Assembly: GCA_024696005.1 (NCBI GenBank)
Contig: JAILHF010000055.1
Coordinates: 1-64,000 of the forward strand
Source of the DNA: Lachnospiraceae bacterium
GTDB taxonomy: Bacteria > Bacillota > Clostridia > Lachnospirales > Lachnospiraceae
Length of the DNA: 64,000 nt
Direction: 5' to 3'
The notes under the pieces were generated by a model. That model was not told the DNA's origin. It did not search any database and saw only the letters and a list, made by a program, of their open reading frames with translations. Both the position numbers and the translations under genes were made by a program. Shown here one piece after another: positions 8,131-15,617 of the stretch (position 1 is the first letter of the stretch; each line of letters begins with the position of its first letter).

Positions 8131-8943
8131 ATGAAAGTTGTTGAGCTGAGATATTCGAACACGAATACCTGGCTGATCCGTTCCGGAGAAGGGAGCATCC
8201 TTTTTGATACCGGCTGGGCGGGGACATTTCAGGCCTTTCTTGCGGCGATGGGAGAGCAGAAGCTGGCGGTGCAGGACATCGACCTGATCCTGATCTCGCA
8301 TTTCCACCCCGATCATTGCGGGATCGCGCAGGAGATCGCCGCTCTGGGGCCGAAGATCGTCGTTGCGGACGTGCAGAGGGACTATATCCATTTCCCGGAC
8401 CGTATTTTTGCGGCGGAAAAGAAATTCCGCCATGTGCCGATCGAGGACGAAGGGATCGTTCTGCTGCCACTTGCCGAAAGCCGGGAGTTTCTGAAGCGCC
8501 ACGGCTTTGCGGGGCAGCTTTTGCATACGCCGGGACATAGCGATGACAGCATTTCCCTGTGCCTGGACGGGGGCAGCATCTTCGTGGGGGATCTGAACCC
8601 GCTGTATGAGCTGGAAGCCCATAAGGGGACGCAGATCGAAGAAAGCTGGAAAAAGCTTCTGGCGCTGAAGCCCCACAGCATCTATTACGGCCATGCGGCA
8701 ACGGCCCACCCCGGCAAAAACACGGCCGTCCCGGAGCGGGACGCGGATCTTGACCGGCTGGTGGAGAGCATCATGCGTCTGATCGATAAAGGCAGCCCGC
8801 TGGATCGGATCGCCCGGAAAACGGGAGCGGAGCGGGCATTTGTGGAAAATGTGGCCAGGATGTACCTTACGCACAGGGATATCGGTGTGCAGGGCATACT
8901 GGACCGGATCGAACTGCGGGGCATCCACGCAAAGGATGCGTGA
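8131..8943 (+). CDS. Metallo-beta-lactamase fold hydrolase
   Basis: 270 aa from the ATG at 8131, preceded by GGGAGGACGG. The metal-binding HxHxDH motif is present as SHFHPDHCG near residue 56. It is followed by LHTPGHSDDS (~133) and VGDLNPL, and the last histidine is probably in YYGHAA (~187). The fold covers residues 1-200, and a C-terminal helical part (~205-270) resembles the DNA/RNA-processing or glyoxalase II-like appendages of this superfamily. The reaction cannot be fixed: glyoxalase II-like, lactonase and thioesterase activities are all possible. It lies alone between the divergent MATE gene and mazG. Confidence 0.85.
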   Translation: MKVVELRYSNTNTWLIRSGEGSILFDTGWAGTFQAFLAAMGEQKLAVQDIDLILISHFHPDHCGIAQEIAALGPKIVVADVQRDYIHFPDRIFAAEKKFRHVPIEDEGIVLLPLAESREFLKRHGFAGQLLHTPGHSDDSISLCLDGGSIFVGDLNPLYELEAHKGTQIEESWKKLLALKPHSIYYGHAATAHPGKNTAVPERDADLDRLVESIMRLIDKGSPLDRIARKTGAERAFVENVARMYLTHRDIGVQGILDRIELRGIHAKDA

Positions 8944-8945
8944 GG

Positions 8946-9007
8946 GTTACTGTTCAGACCCGAGCCGCGCACGCTGCTGCGTGGCTGCGGGCCGATACTC
9001 CGGTAAC
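8946..9007. repeat. Short intergenic repeat with GTTACTGTTC end and internal hairpin
   Basis: Begins GTTACTGTTC (reverse complement of GAACAGTAAC) and ends CGGTAAC, with a CACGC-TGCT-GCGTG hairpin inside. It is related in its ends, and inverted, to 5578-5631. Confidence 0.5.
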
Positions 9008-9055
9008 GCGTGAAGGCCCGGAAAGGGAAGGGAGCCCGGGGGGAAGGAGAATGTC

Positions 9056-9529
9056 ATGACGGAAACGGAACGATTAAAGCAGGTGGTGGAAAAGCTTCGG
9101 GCAGAGGACGGCTGCCCCTGGGACCGGGCGCAGACCCACGCTTCCCTGAAGGCACCCTGCATCGAGGAGGCGGCCGAGGTCATTGCGGGGATCAATATCC
9201 TCGAGAGCACGGGAAATGCGGATAATCTGCGGGAAGAACTGGGAGACATGCTGCTTCAGGTGGTCTTTCACGCGGTGATCGCCGAGGAGGAAGGCCTTTT
9301 TGACCTGGATGATGTGATGCGCAGCGCGAGCGAAAAAATGATACGCCGGCATCCGCATGTTTTCGGGGGTGTGAATTTTGCCTCCGAAGAGGAACGGAAA
9401 GCCTCCTGGGAGAAGATCAAGAAGGAGGAAAAGCAGGGCAGGGAGTGGCAGGAAGCGTATTTCCATGAAGCCCTGAAGGAATCCGAAAAGCTCATCGAAG
9501 TGGCGCGGAAACGAAAAGAGCCGAAATAG
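9056..9529 (+). CDS. mazG: MazG-type nucleoside triphosphate pyrophosphohydrolase
   Basis: 157 aa with a GAAGGAGAATGTC ribosome site. The N-terminus has EDGCPWDRAQTHASL, the signature of the MazG family. It is followed by the metal-binding EEAAEV and EELGDMLLQVVFHA helices (EExxE and ExxD pattern) and the RHPHVFGG segment. Only the single catalytic MazG domain is present, against about 260 residues in the two-domain E. coli protein; short forms are common in Firmicutes. It should hydrolyse NTPs/dNTPs to monophosphates and pyrophosphate, as a housecleaning enzyme. It stands alone, with the next gene on the same strand 119 nt downstream. Confidence 0.9.
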   Translation: MTETERLKQVVEKLRAEDGCPWDRAQTHASLKAPCIEEAAEVIAGINILESTGNADNLREELGDMLLQVVFHAVIAEEEGLFDLDDVMRSASEKMIRRHPHVFGGVNFASEEERKASWEKIKKEEKQGREWQEAYFHEALKESEKLIEVARKRKEPK

Positions 9530-9648
9530 CGCTTCATAAACTTATCCCCGCTAATTTCCGTTTTTTGTCGGTGGTTGGTTCCGTTTTATTCTGTTATACT
9601 GTATAATGGAATTGTTGAATACCCGGACGGTTTCGGAGGAGACGGTCA

Positions 9649-10755
9649 ATGAAACTGGATAACAACATTCAGCGCTACATTACTGAGCAGGACAGCCTCG
9701 AGGACAGATTGTTCGGTGTGGTCCTTGCGGTAGGCCTTGTCATCGTCTGGATCTCCACGGTCATCACCTTCATCGAAAAGCTGAGCTTTGCGGCAAACAT
9801 CGGCGCGGTGGCAGCGGGACTGATGCTGCTTGCCGTGGTTTTTGTGGCTTACGTTCTGAAGAAGCTCGATCTTGCCCGTCTGCTGCTCTGCTATATCTTT
9901 AACTGTTTTGTCATTCCCCTTTCCTTTTTCACCTGCGGCGGCATCGATTCCGGCATGCCCCTCTACATGGTCGCCGGTCTGTTCCTGCTGGTCCCCGTGC
10001 TCAAGGGCATAAAAAGGATCATATGCATCGTCATCTCCCTGGCCACGGATATCACCTGCATCCTCATTTCCTATTCCTACATGCCCGGTGTCTTTGCGGA
10101 GGGCAGCACGAAAGTCAACATCCTGGCGCAGCTTGGCACGAAGGCGCGCATCGTCGACATGATCTGCTCGCTGATCCTGATCGGCATGTCCGTCATGATC
10201 ACGACCATGCTGATCATGGACGCGTATCAGAAGGAAAGGGCCAGCACGGAGGAGCTTCTGATCAGGCTGGATGAACTCTCCAAAAGAGATGAGCTGACCG
10301 GTCTGTACAACCGTCGCGAGCTTTTCAATTTTCTGAAGGAAGCCTCGGTCATCACGGATGAGAGATATTACCTCTGCATGATCGACATCGATCATTTCAA
10401 GAGGCTGAACGATACCTACGGGCATACCTTCGGAGACGTGGTCTTAAAGACGCTCGCTGCGATCATGATGGATGAGGTCCGCGAGGAAAACAGCGAGATC
10501 GTGGCCCGTTACGGCGGCGAGGAATTCCTGATCATCCTGAAGGTAAACAGTCAGGAAGAAGCATACCGGAGGATCGAAAAGATCAGGAACAATTTCGCTT
10601 CGGCAAAATGGGACAAGGATCCGGATCTGGTCACGACCTTCAGCGGCGGACTGGCCCGCTGTTCCCGCTACCGCGCGACTTCGGAAGCGATCAGCAACGC
10701 GGATAAACTGCTGTATTTCGCGAAAGAAAACGGCAGGAACAGGATCAAGATGTGA
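9649..10755 (+). CDS. Membrane-bound diguanylate cyclase (GGDEF domain)
   Basis: 368 aa with ribosome site GGAGGAGA. Residues about 20-200 contain five or six hydrophobic helices forming a membrane sensor with no recognisable ligand domain. A short linker is followed by a GGDEF domain (~210-365) with the active motif RYGGEEF (~286-292) and the DELTGLYNRRELF entry signature. The residues five before GGEEF do not form the RxxD inhibitory I-site, so product feedback is probably absent. The predicted product is cyclic di-GMP from two GTP. A TATAAT-like -10 lies at 9602-9607. The stop codon overlaps the ATG of the response regulator (TGATG), so the sensor enzyme is translationally coupled to the two-component genes. 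Confidence 0.9.
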   Translation: MKLDNNIQRYITEQDSLEDRLFGVVLAVGLVIVWISTVITFIEKLSFAANIGAVAAGLMLLAVVFVAYVLKKLDLARLLLCYIFNCFVIPLSFFTCGGIDSGMPLYMVAGLFLLVPVLKGIKRIICIVISLATDITCILISYSYMPGVFAEGSTKVNILAQLGTKARIVDMICSLILIGMSVMITTMLIMDAYQKERASTEELLIRLDELSKRDELTGLYNRRELFNFLKEASVITDERYYLCMIDIDHFKRLNDTYGHTFGDVVLKTLAAIMMDEVREENSEIVARYGGEEFLIILKVNSQEEAYRRIEKIRNNFASAKWDKDPDLVTTFSGGLARCSRYRATSEAISNADKLLYFAKENGRNRIKM

Positions 10756-11465
10756 TGGCACAGAGATTATTGATCGTTGAGGATGACGGCGAGATCAGAA
10801 AGCTTCTTTCCGCATTCCTGACAGGAAAAGGATATGCGGTGACGGAAGCGGAAGACGGCCGGGAGGCATCGGCCGTGATGATGGCCGAACGTTTCGACAT
10901 GATCCTGATGGACATGATGCTCCCGTATAAAAACGGGGAAGAGCTGATACGGGAGCTGAAAGAGGACGATCCTGACGGGGAAAGGAGCAAAACCCCTGTG
11001 ATCGTCATCTCGGCGAAGTCGAAACTGGACACCAGGCTGGAGGTGCTCCGGATGGGGGCGGATGACTATATCATCAAGCCCTTTGATCTGGAAGAGGTGC
11101 TGGTGCGCATCGAAGTGGTGCTGCGCAGGCGAAAGGAGCAGGAGGAATCCACGGAAGTGCTCTCGCACGGTTCGATCGTGCTGGATGTGCGGAATAACAT
11201 GGCGCATGCCGGCGATGTTCCCCTGAAGCTTACCTCCAAGGAGCTGCAGCTGTTGAAGCTCTTCCTGAAGAATCCGAAAAAGACCTTCACGAAGGCCAAC
11301 CTGTACGAATCGGTCTGGGAGGATGTGTATTATTGCGAGGATAATACCATCAATGTCCATATCAGCAATCTGCGCAACAAATTAAAGAAGGCCTGCGGGG
11401 AAGACATGATCGAGACTGTCTGGGGGATCGGATACCGCCTGAAGGCGCTGTCGGAGGGAGAATAG
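10755..11465 (+). CDS. OmpR/PhoB-type response regulator
   Basis: 236 aa from the ATG overlapping the diguanylate cyclase stop. A GTG one codon earlier is possible but less likely. The receiver domain (~1-120) has the acidic pair in VEDDGE, the phospho-acceptor Asp in MILMDMMLP (~52), and the conserved Lys in DYIIKPFD. A winged-helix DNA-binding domain (~140-236) ends in the typical VWGIGYRL motif. The partner kinase starts one nucleotide after the stop. The pair may control the downstream ABC genes at 13093-15597, since bacitracin/lantibiotic-type exporters are commonly governed by such neighbours; this is inference. Confidence 0.93.
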   Translation: MAQRLLIVEDDGEIRKLLSAFLTGKGYAVTEAEDGREASAVMMAERFDMILMDMMLPYKNGEELIRELKEDDPDGERSKTPVIVISAKSKLDTRLEVLRMGADDYIIKPFDLEEVLVRIEVVLRRRKEQEESTEVLSHGSIVLDVRNNMAHAGDVPLKLTSKELQLLKLFLKNPKKTFTKANLYESVWEDVYYCEDNTINVHISNLRNKLKKACGEDMIETVWGIGYRLKALSEGE

Positions 11466-11466
11466 G

Positions 11467-12363
11467 ATGGACCGGATCGCGATCGCCTGCATCGGTCTGC
11501 TCTCGTTTCTTTGCATCGCCCTCCTGGTGAATCTGCTTCTGATCAGGAGGAATATCCGGATCATAGCGGGGGAGCTGAAGAGAAACCGCGAAAAGGAATA
11601 CGATCATCAGCTTCAGATCGAACTGAACGACCGTGATCTGAACGAACTGAGCGCGGAGCTGAACCGGAACCTGGATTATCAGAAGGAACTGAAACGCAGG
11701 GAGGAAGAGGCAAGGAGGCAGCTGGAGCGCTCCGTATCGGACATCGCCCATGACATGCGCACGCCGCTTACCGTGATCAAGGGGAATCTTCAGATGCTCG
11801 CGGAAGAAGAGCTGAGCACGGAGGGAAAGCAGTATCTGGAGGTGAGCAGCCGGAAGGCCGAAGCACTGAAAGGCATGGTGGATGAGTTCTTTGAACTGTC
11901 CGTGCTGGAGAGCGATGATCAGCCCGTGAGCCTGAAAAAGCTGGATATCGTAAGCTTCCTGGCAGGATTTGTCATCGATCATGAGAGCATGATACGGGAA
12001 AAGGAACTCACACCCGAGATCGATTTTCCGGAAAAGTCCGTTTTCGTGAATGCAAATGAGGAGCTCTGCAGCAGGGTGTTTTCCAATCTGCTCGGAAACA
12101 TCTGCAAGTATGCAAAGGGCGCTTTCCGGATCAGCGTATCGGCGGATGACGCGCTGGTTACGGTCAGCAATAAAGTGGCTGCTTCCGATGAGATCGATCC
12201 GGAGCACATTTTCGAACGGACTTACCGTGCGGACAAGGCCAGACGGGAAGGAAGCGCCGGACTGGGGCTTTATATCGCAAAGCTTTTGATGGAAAAACAG
12301 AAGGGGAGCATCACGGCAGAGATCAGGGACGGAGAGATCTTTTTTGAACTGCGGTGGTCATGA
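11467..12363 (+). CDS. Sensor histidine kinase, short single-helix type
   Basis: 298 aa. One N-terminal membrane helix (~4-25) leads directly into a coiled coil and the HisKA domain with phospho-acceptor SDIAHDMRTPLTVIKG (His ~95). An HATPase_c domain follows, with the N-box in LLGNICKYAKG and G-boxes in GSAGLGLYIAK. There is no extracellular sensor loop, as in intramembrane-sensing kinases that take their input from a partner transporter. The gene follows its response regulator with a GGAGGGAG site. The absence of a sensing domain and the nearby BcrA-type ABC genes favour a cell-envelope or antibiotic-stress role. Confidence 0.93.
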   Translation: MDRIAIACIGLLSFLCIALLVNLLLIRRNIRIIAGELKRNREKEYDHQLQIELNDRDLNELSAELNRNLDYQKELKRREEEARRQLERSVSDIAHDMRTPLTVIKGNLQMLAEEELSTEGKQYLEVSSRKAEALKGMVDEFFELSVLESDDQPVSLKKLDIVSFLAGFVIDHESMIREKELTPEIDFPEKSVFVNANEELCSRVFSNLLGNICKYAKGAFRISVSADDALVTVSNKVAASDEIDPEHIFERTYRADKARREGSAGLGLYIAKLLMEKQKGSITAEIRDGEIFFELRWS

Positions 12364-12377
12364 GAAGGGGGAGTATT

Positions 12378-12920
12378 ATGGCACAGAAAACACTGATCAA
12401 CGAAGAAACGATACGGAAAATTGAAAAAGGGGAGAACATCGGCCTCGGCATAGCGGTTGGGATCATGATATTCGGAGCGCTTGTTTCGCTTTTCTTTTTC
12501 ACAAATTTTATCGGACTTTTCCTTGCCGCAATCTTTATCGTCATTATTGTCCTGATCTTGAAACACCACAAAAAAAGAGGGGCGCTGAAGGTTTACTTCA
12601 AGAAAAAAACCGTATTGCAAAAGTATACGCGTACTACAACGAACGATGAGGGTGATGATATCATCCATTACTATCTGCGCTTTGATACGGACGAGAGAGG
12701 CGTGTTTGAGAAAGTGTTCAGAGAGACGCAGGTCGGAGACCAGTTTTTCGTCATGTATGATGCTTATGATGACAAGATCCGTGAGATCTATTCGGTCTTC
12801 ACCCATGAACTGGCTCCCACCCTGGATATCCGTGAAGTAAAGCTATGCAGGCGCTGCGGTTCGGAACTGGGCCACGAGGCGAAGTTCTGCAGGATCTGCG
12901 GAGAGCCCGTGGAGGAATAA
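12378..12920 (+). CDS. Membrane protein with C-terminal zinc ribbon, function unknown
   Basis: 180 aa from the ATG at 12378, chosen for the GAAGGGGGAG site just upstream. A helix rich in Gly/Ile/Phe (~25-68) forms two closely spaced membrane segments. A cytosolic stretch with several beta-like segments follows (~70-150). The chain ends in a zinc ribbon (~156-175) with CRRCG and CRICG pairs. It is the last gene of the diguanylate cyclase/two-component operon, ahead of a terminator. It could be a regulatory accessory of the kinase, but nothing in the sequence proves this. I do not recognise a named family. Confidence 0.8.
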   Translation: MAQKTLINEETIRKIEKGENIGLGIAVGIMIFGALVSLFFFTNFIGLFLAAIFIVIIVLILKHHKKRGALKVYFKKKTVLQKYTRTTTNDEGDDIIHYYLRFDTDERGVFEKVFRETQVGDQFFVMYDAYDDKIREIYSVFTHELAPTLDIREVKLCRRCGSELGHEAKFCRICGEPVEE

Positions 12921-12968
12921 AACGCAAGAGCGGATGCCCCTGCCCATGGCAGGCAGCATTGAAAGAAA

Positions 12969-13000
12969 GCCGGGTGGCCCAGCCCCCGGTTTTTTTATTT
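12969..13000 (+). terminator. Rho-independent terminator after the two-component operon
   Basis: GC stem CCGGG/CCCGG (12970-12974 and 12985-12989) followed by seven T residues. Confidence 0.8.
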
Positions 13001-13092
13001 CAAAAATTTACATATTTAAGATTTTCTTTAATTCTTTCCCTTATAGTCATAAGCGTAACAGATCACGGAAACGATTGGACGGAGAGAGAACA

Positions 13093-14010
13093 ATGGCAGA
13101 GATCATCGTGGATGTAAAGAACATGACAAAACAGTACGGCAGGCAGCTGGCGCTGGATGACATATCCTTTCAGATCAGGAGGGGGAGCATCGTGGGGCTG
13201 ATCGGACCCAACGGCGCGGGCAAGTCCACCATCATGAAGATCATGGGCGGCCTGGCATTCCAGACCTCCGGAACGCTGGAGCTTTTCGGGGAGAGCAGCG
13301 AGAAGGGACTGAACCATTCCCGGACACGTACCAGCTTCATGATCGAGACGCCCTATGCGAAGGCGGGGATGAGCGCCAGGGAGAATCTGGAAAAGCAGCG
13401 CCTGCAGAAGGGGATCCCCGACAAAGGATGCATCGACGAAGTGCTGGAGCTTGTAAAGCTTACGGATACGGGGAAAAAGGAGGTAAAGAAGTTTTCCCTG
13501 GGCATGAAGCAGCGGCTGGGCATCGCCAATGCCCTGATGAGCAAACCGGAGCTGATGGTGCTGGACGAGCCGATCAACGGCCTGGATCCCGAGGGCATCG
13601 TGGAGATCCGGGAGCTCCTCCGGAAGCTGAACAAAGAGGAGAAGGTGACCATCGTGATCTCTTCCCATATCCTGAGTGAACTTTCGCTGCTCTGCACGGA
13701 TTACCTCTTCATCAACCACGGCAGGATCACGGATACCCTCACGGCGGAGGAACTGAGTGAGGAATGCAGCGAGTACTATCTGATCGATACGGATAATAAC
13801 GAAAGAGCCGGTGCGATCCTGACAAAGGAGTGCGGCATCGAAAAGCTGGAGGTGCTCGAAAACGGAAGCATGCGGATCTACGAGGGCTTTGATGATATCC
13901 GCCGCATTTCGAAGGCGTTGTACGATGGCGGCGTGATCCCCCTTCAGCTGGCAAGAAATGAAGTGAACCTGGAGGATTATTACATGAAGAAGGTGCAGGC
14001 GAATGTATAA
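13093..14010 (+). CDS. ABC transporter ATP-binding protein, BcrA/lantibiotic-resistance type
   Basis: 305 aa from the ATG at 13093 with GGAGAGAG upstream; the frame is open further 5' through the terminator and is not used. Walker A GPNGAGKST (~42), the degenerate signature KFSLGMKQRL (~137) and Walker B MVLDEPINGLDPEG identify a drug-resistance-type ABC2 ATPase. The C-terminal ~80 residues form the usual small appended domain. It overlaps the next permease gene by 8 nt. With the two permeases it should form a BcrAB-like exporter for peptide antibiotics or an unrelated small molecule. Confidence 0.94.
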   Translation: MAEIIVDVKNMTKQYGRQLALDDISFQIRRGSIVGLIGPNGAGKSTIMKIMGGLAFQTSGTLELFGESSEKGLNHSRTRTSFMIETPYAKAGMSARENLEKQRLQKGIPDKGCIDEVLELVKLTDTGKKEVKKFSLGMKQRLGIANALMSKPELMVLDEPINGLDPEGIVEIRELLRKLNKEEKVTIVISSHILSELSLLCTDYLFINHGRITDTLTAEELSEECSEYYLIDTDNNERAGAILTKECGIEKLEVLENGSMRIYEGFDDIRRISKALYDGGVIPLQLARNEVNLEDYYMKKVQANV

Positions 14011-14794
14011 CATCATCAAGTCTCTGAACTTCACAAACCGCAGAAATCTGGCTGTCGTGCTCACGGTCTTTTCCATGGTCATGCTTCCGCTCATTCTGCC
14101 CGTGATGCTGGGTGTTTCCATGAAGGAAGTGACAGGCGATGCCTATCTGCTCAATCTGTGCGGAGATCTGTTTCTGATCTGGCTGTTTCCGATCATGATA
14201 CTGGGCTGCATCGCCGCATCCGGAGATGCCGGGGATAAGACCCTTCATTACGAGATCCTGGCAGGCCACAGCCGGACGCGGGTTTTTTTCGCAAGAGTGC
14301 TCTGCGCTCTTTTCTGGAGCGTGCTGCTGACCGCGTTCTTCTTCTATCTCCCGCTGGTCTATTACGGTCTGCTGAACGGCTGGAACGCGGAGGGGATGCG
14401 GGTGAGCGATATCGTGCTGCGGGCACTTTTGAGCCTCTTTCCGATGTTTCGGGTCGCGGCCTTCTGCATCATGGTCTCGGTGCTGTTCCGAAGCGCCGGC
14501 AAGGGCATCGGTTTTTCCTATCTGTTTATCGAGCTCCAGATCATGGCTATCGAGATCGCGGGCCTGTTCTTTGACGACATGGACAAGAAGTATCTGTCGG
14601 GGGCGTATAACGTGCAGGATCTGCTGACGCTGTCCAACAGCAGAAACTATGTGATCAACGGAGAAAAAGTCGAAGTCTACGAGACGGCCCTGGAAGGCGG
14701 CAATGTCCTGTGGACGATTGCAGTATCCCTGCTCCTGGGCGGGATCTATCTGGCCGTCGCGTATCTGGATTTCACAAAGCGTGACCGGAGTTAG
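14003..14794 (+). CDS. ABC-2 type permease (first subunit)
   Basis: 263 aa with six hydrophobic helices and no catalytic motifs, typical of ABC-2 permeases. It contains the segment HYEILAGHSRTRVFFARV, which recurs in altered form in the next gene. The two permeases are therefore paralogues, probably assembling as a heterodimer with the upstream ATPase. The start overlaps the ATPase gene by 8 nt (translational coupling). Several regions match lantibiotic-immunity LanE/LanG-type or BcrB-type proteins in general layout only. Confidence 0.88.
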   Translation: MYNIIKSLNFTNRRNLAVVLTVFSMVMLPLILPVMLGVSMKEVTGDAYLLNLCGDLFLIWLFPIMILGCIAASGDAGDKTLHYEILAGHSRTRVFFARVLCALFWSVLLTAFFFYLPLVYYGLLNGWNAEGMRVSDIVLRALLSLFPMFRVAAFCIMVSVLFRSAGKGIGFSYLFIELQIMAIEIAGLFFDDMDKKYLSGAYNVQDLLTLSNSRNYVINGEKVEVYETALEGGNVLWTIAVSLLLGGIYLAVAYLDFTKRDRS

Positions 14795-14808
14795 GAGGTT
14801 GTAAAAAC

Positions 14809-15597
14809 ATGAAAAGATTATTGTCTTCCCTGTCCTATCAGCTGTTGCGGGACGGAGCCATGGTACGCATCACGCTTTTGCTCGCGGCGGGGCTGGCGGT
14901 CTTCGGATTTGTGCTGGGTCTTTCGGCGGAGGAGGAAGCCTGCGCGGGCCGTCTGATCGTGGATTCGCCACCGATCCTGTGGATGTTTCAGTCCATGCTC
15001 ATGGCGATCCTTGCAGCGGTGATCTGCACGGCGGATTTCAGGGACAAGGTCATTTATCAGGAGCTCATGGCAGGACATTCCCGTGCGGAGATCTTTTTCT
15101 CCAGGGCGATACCGGCCACGCTGCTGACGGCTGCGGTGGCTACCCTGCTTTCTTTCATGCCGGTGCTCAGCAACTGCCTGATCTTCGGCTGGGGAGATGT
15201 GCTCGAGCCTGCGGGAGCGCTCCTTCGGATCGCATTGTTCTTTTTCCCTTTCCTGCGCATGGCTGCATTCTTTGTGCTCGTGGCTTTTCTTTGCAAAAAG
15301 AGCGCCGTCGTAATAGTCAGCGGTTATATTATCATGACGCTCGGGCTTTTTCTGGAAAATGTATCGCCGGACCACCCGGGGTTTTTGCTCGGCTTTTATA
15401 ATCTGCAGGATCTGTGTGATTTCAGCACCTGGTCGATCTACAACCTGGATCAGGAAGGGGGGATTCTGACATTCACGGCCTATGACAGCAGCATTTCCGC
15501 AGGCATGATCGCAGGGACCGTCCTGGTCTCCCTGCTGGTGAGCGCGGTTTATCTCATGGCCGGCTACGGGTTTTTCCGCCGGGACGATATGAACTGA
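14809..15597 (+). CDS. ABC-2 type permease (second subunit)
   Basis: 262 aa, ribosome site TAGGAGGTTG. Six predicted membrane helices, with a segment YQELMAGHSRAEIFFSRA parallel to the one in the first permease. It is 14 nt downstream of that gene. Both permeases end with a basic tail. Their similarity suggests an old tandem duplication within the exporter operon. An S41 peptidase follows 20 nt later. Confidence 0.88.
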   Translation: MKRLLSSLSYQLLRDGAMVRITLLLAAGLAVFGFVLGLSAEEEACAGRLIVDSPPILWMFQSMLMAILAAVICTADFRDKVIYQELMAGHSRAEIFFSRAIPATLLTAAVATLLSFMPVLSNCLIFGWGDVLEPAGALLRIALFFFPFLRMAAFFVLVAFLCKKSAVVIVSGYIIMTLGLFLENVSPDHPGFLLGFYNLQDLCDFSTWSIYNLDQEGGILTFTAYDSSISAGMIAGTVLVSLLVSAVYLMAGYGFFRRDDMN

Positions 15598-15617
15598 ACA
15601 GAAAGGAGTTTTCGTAA

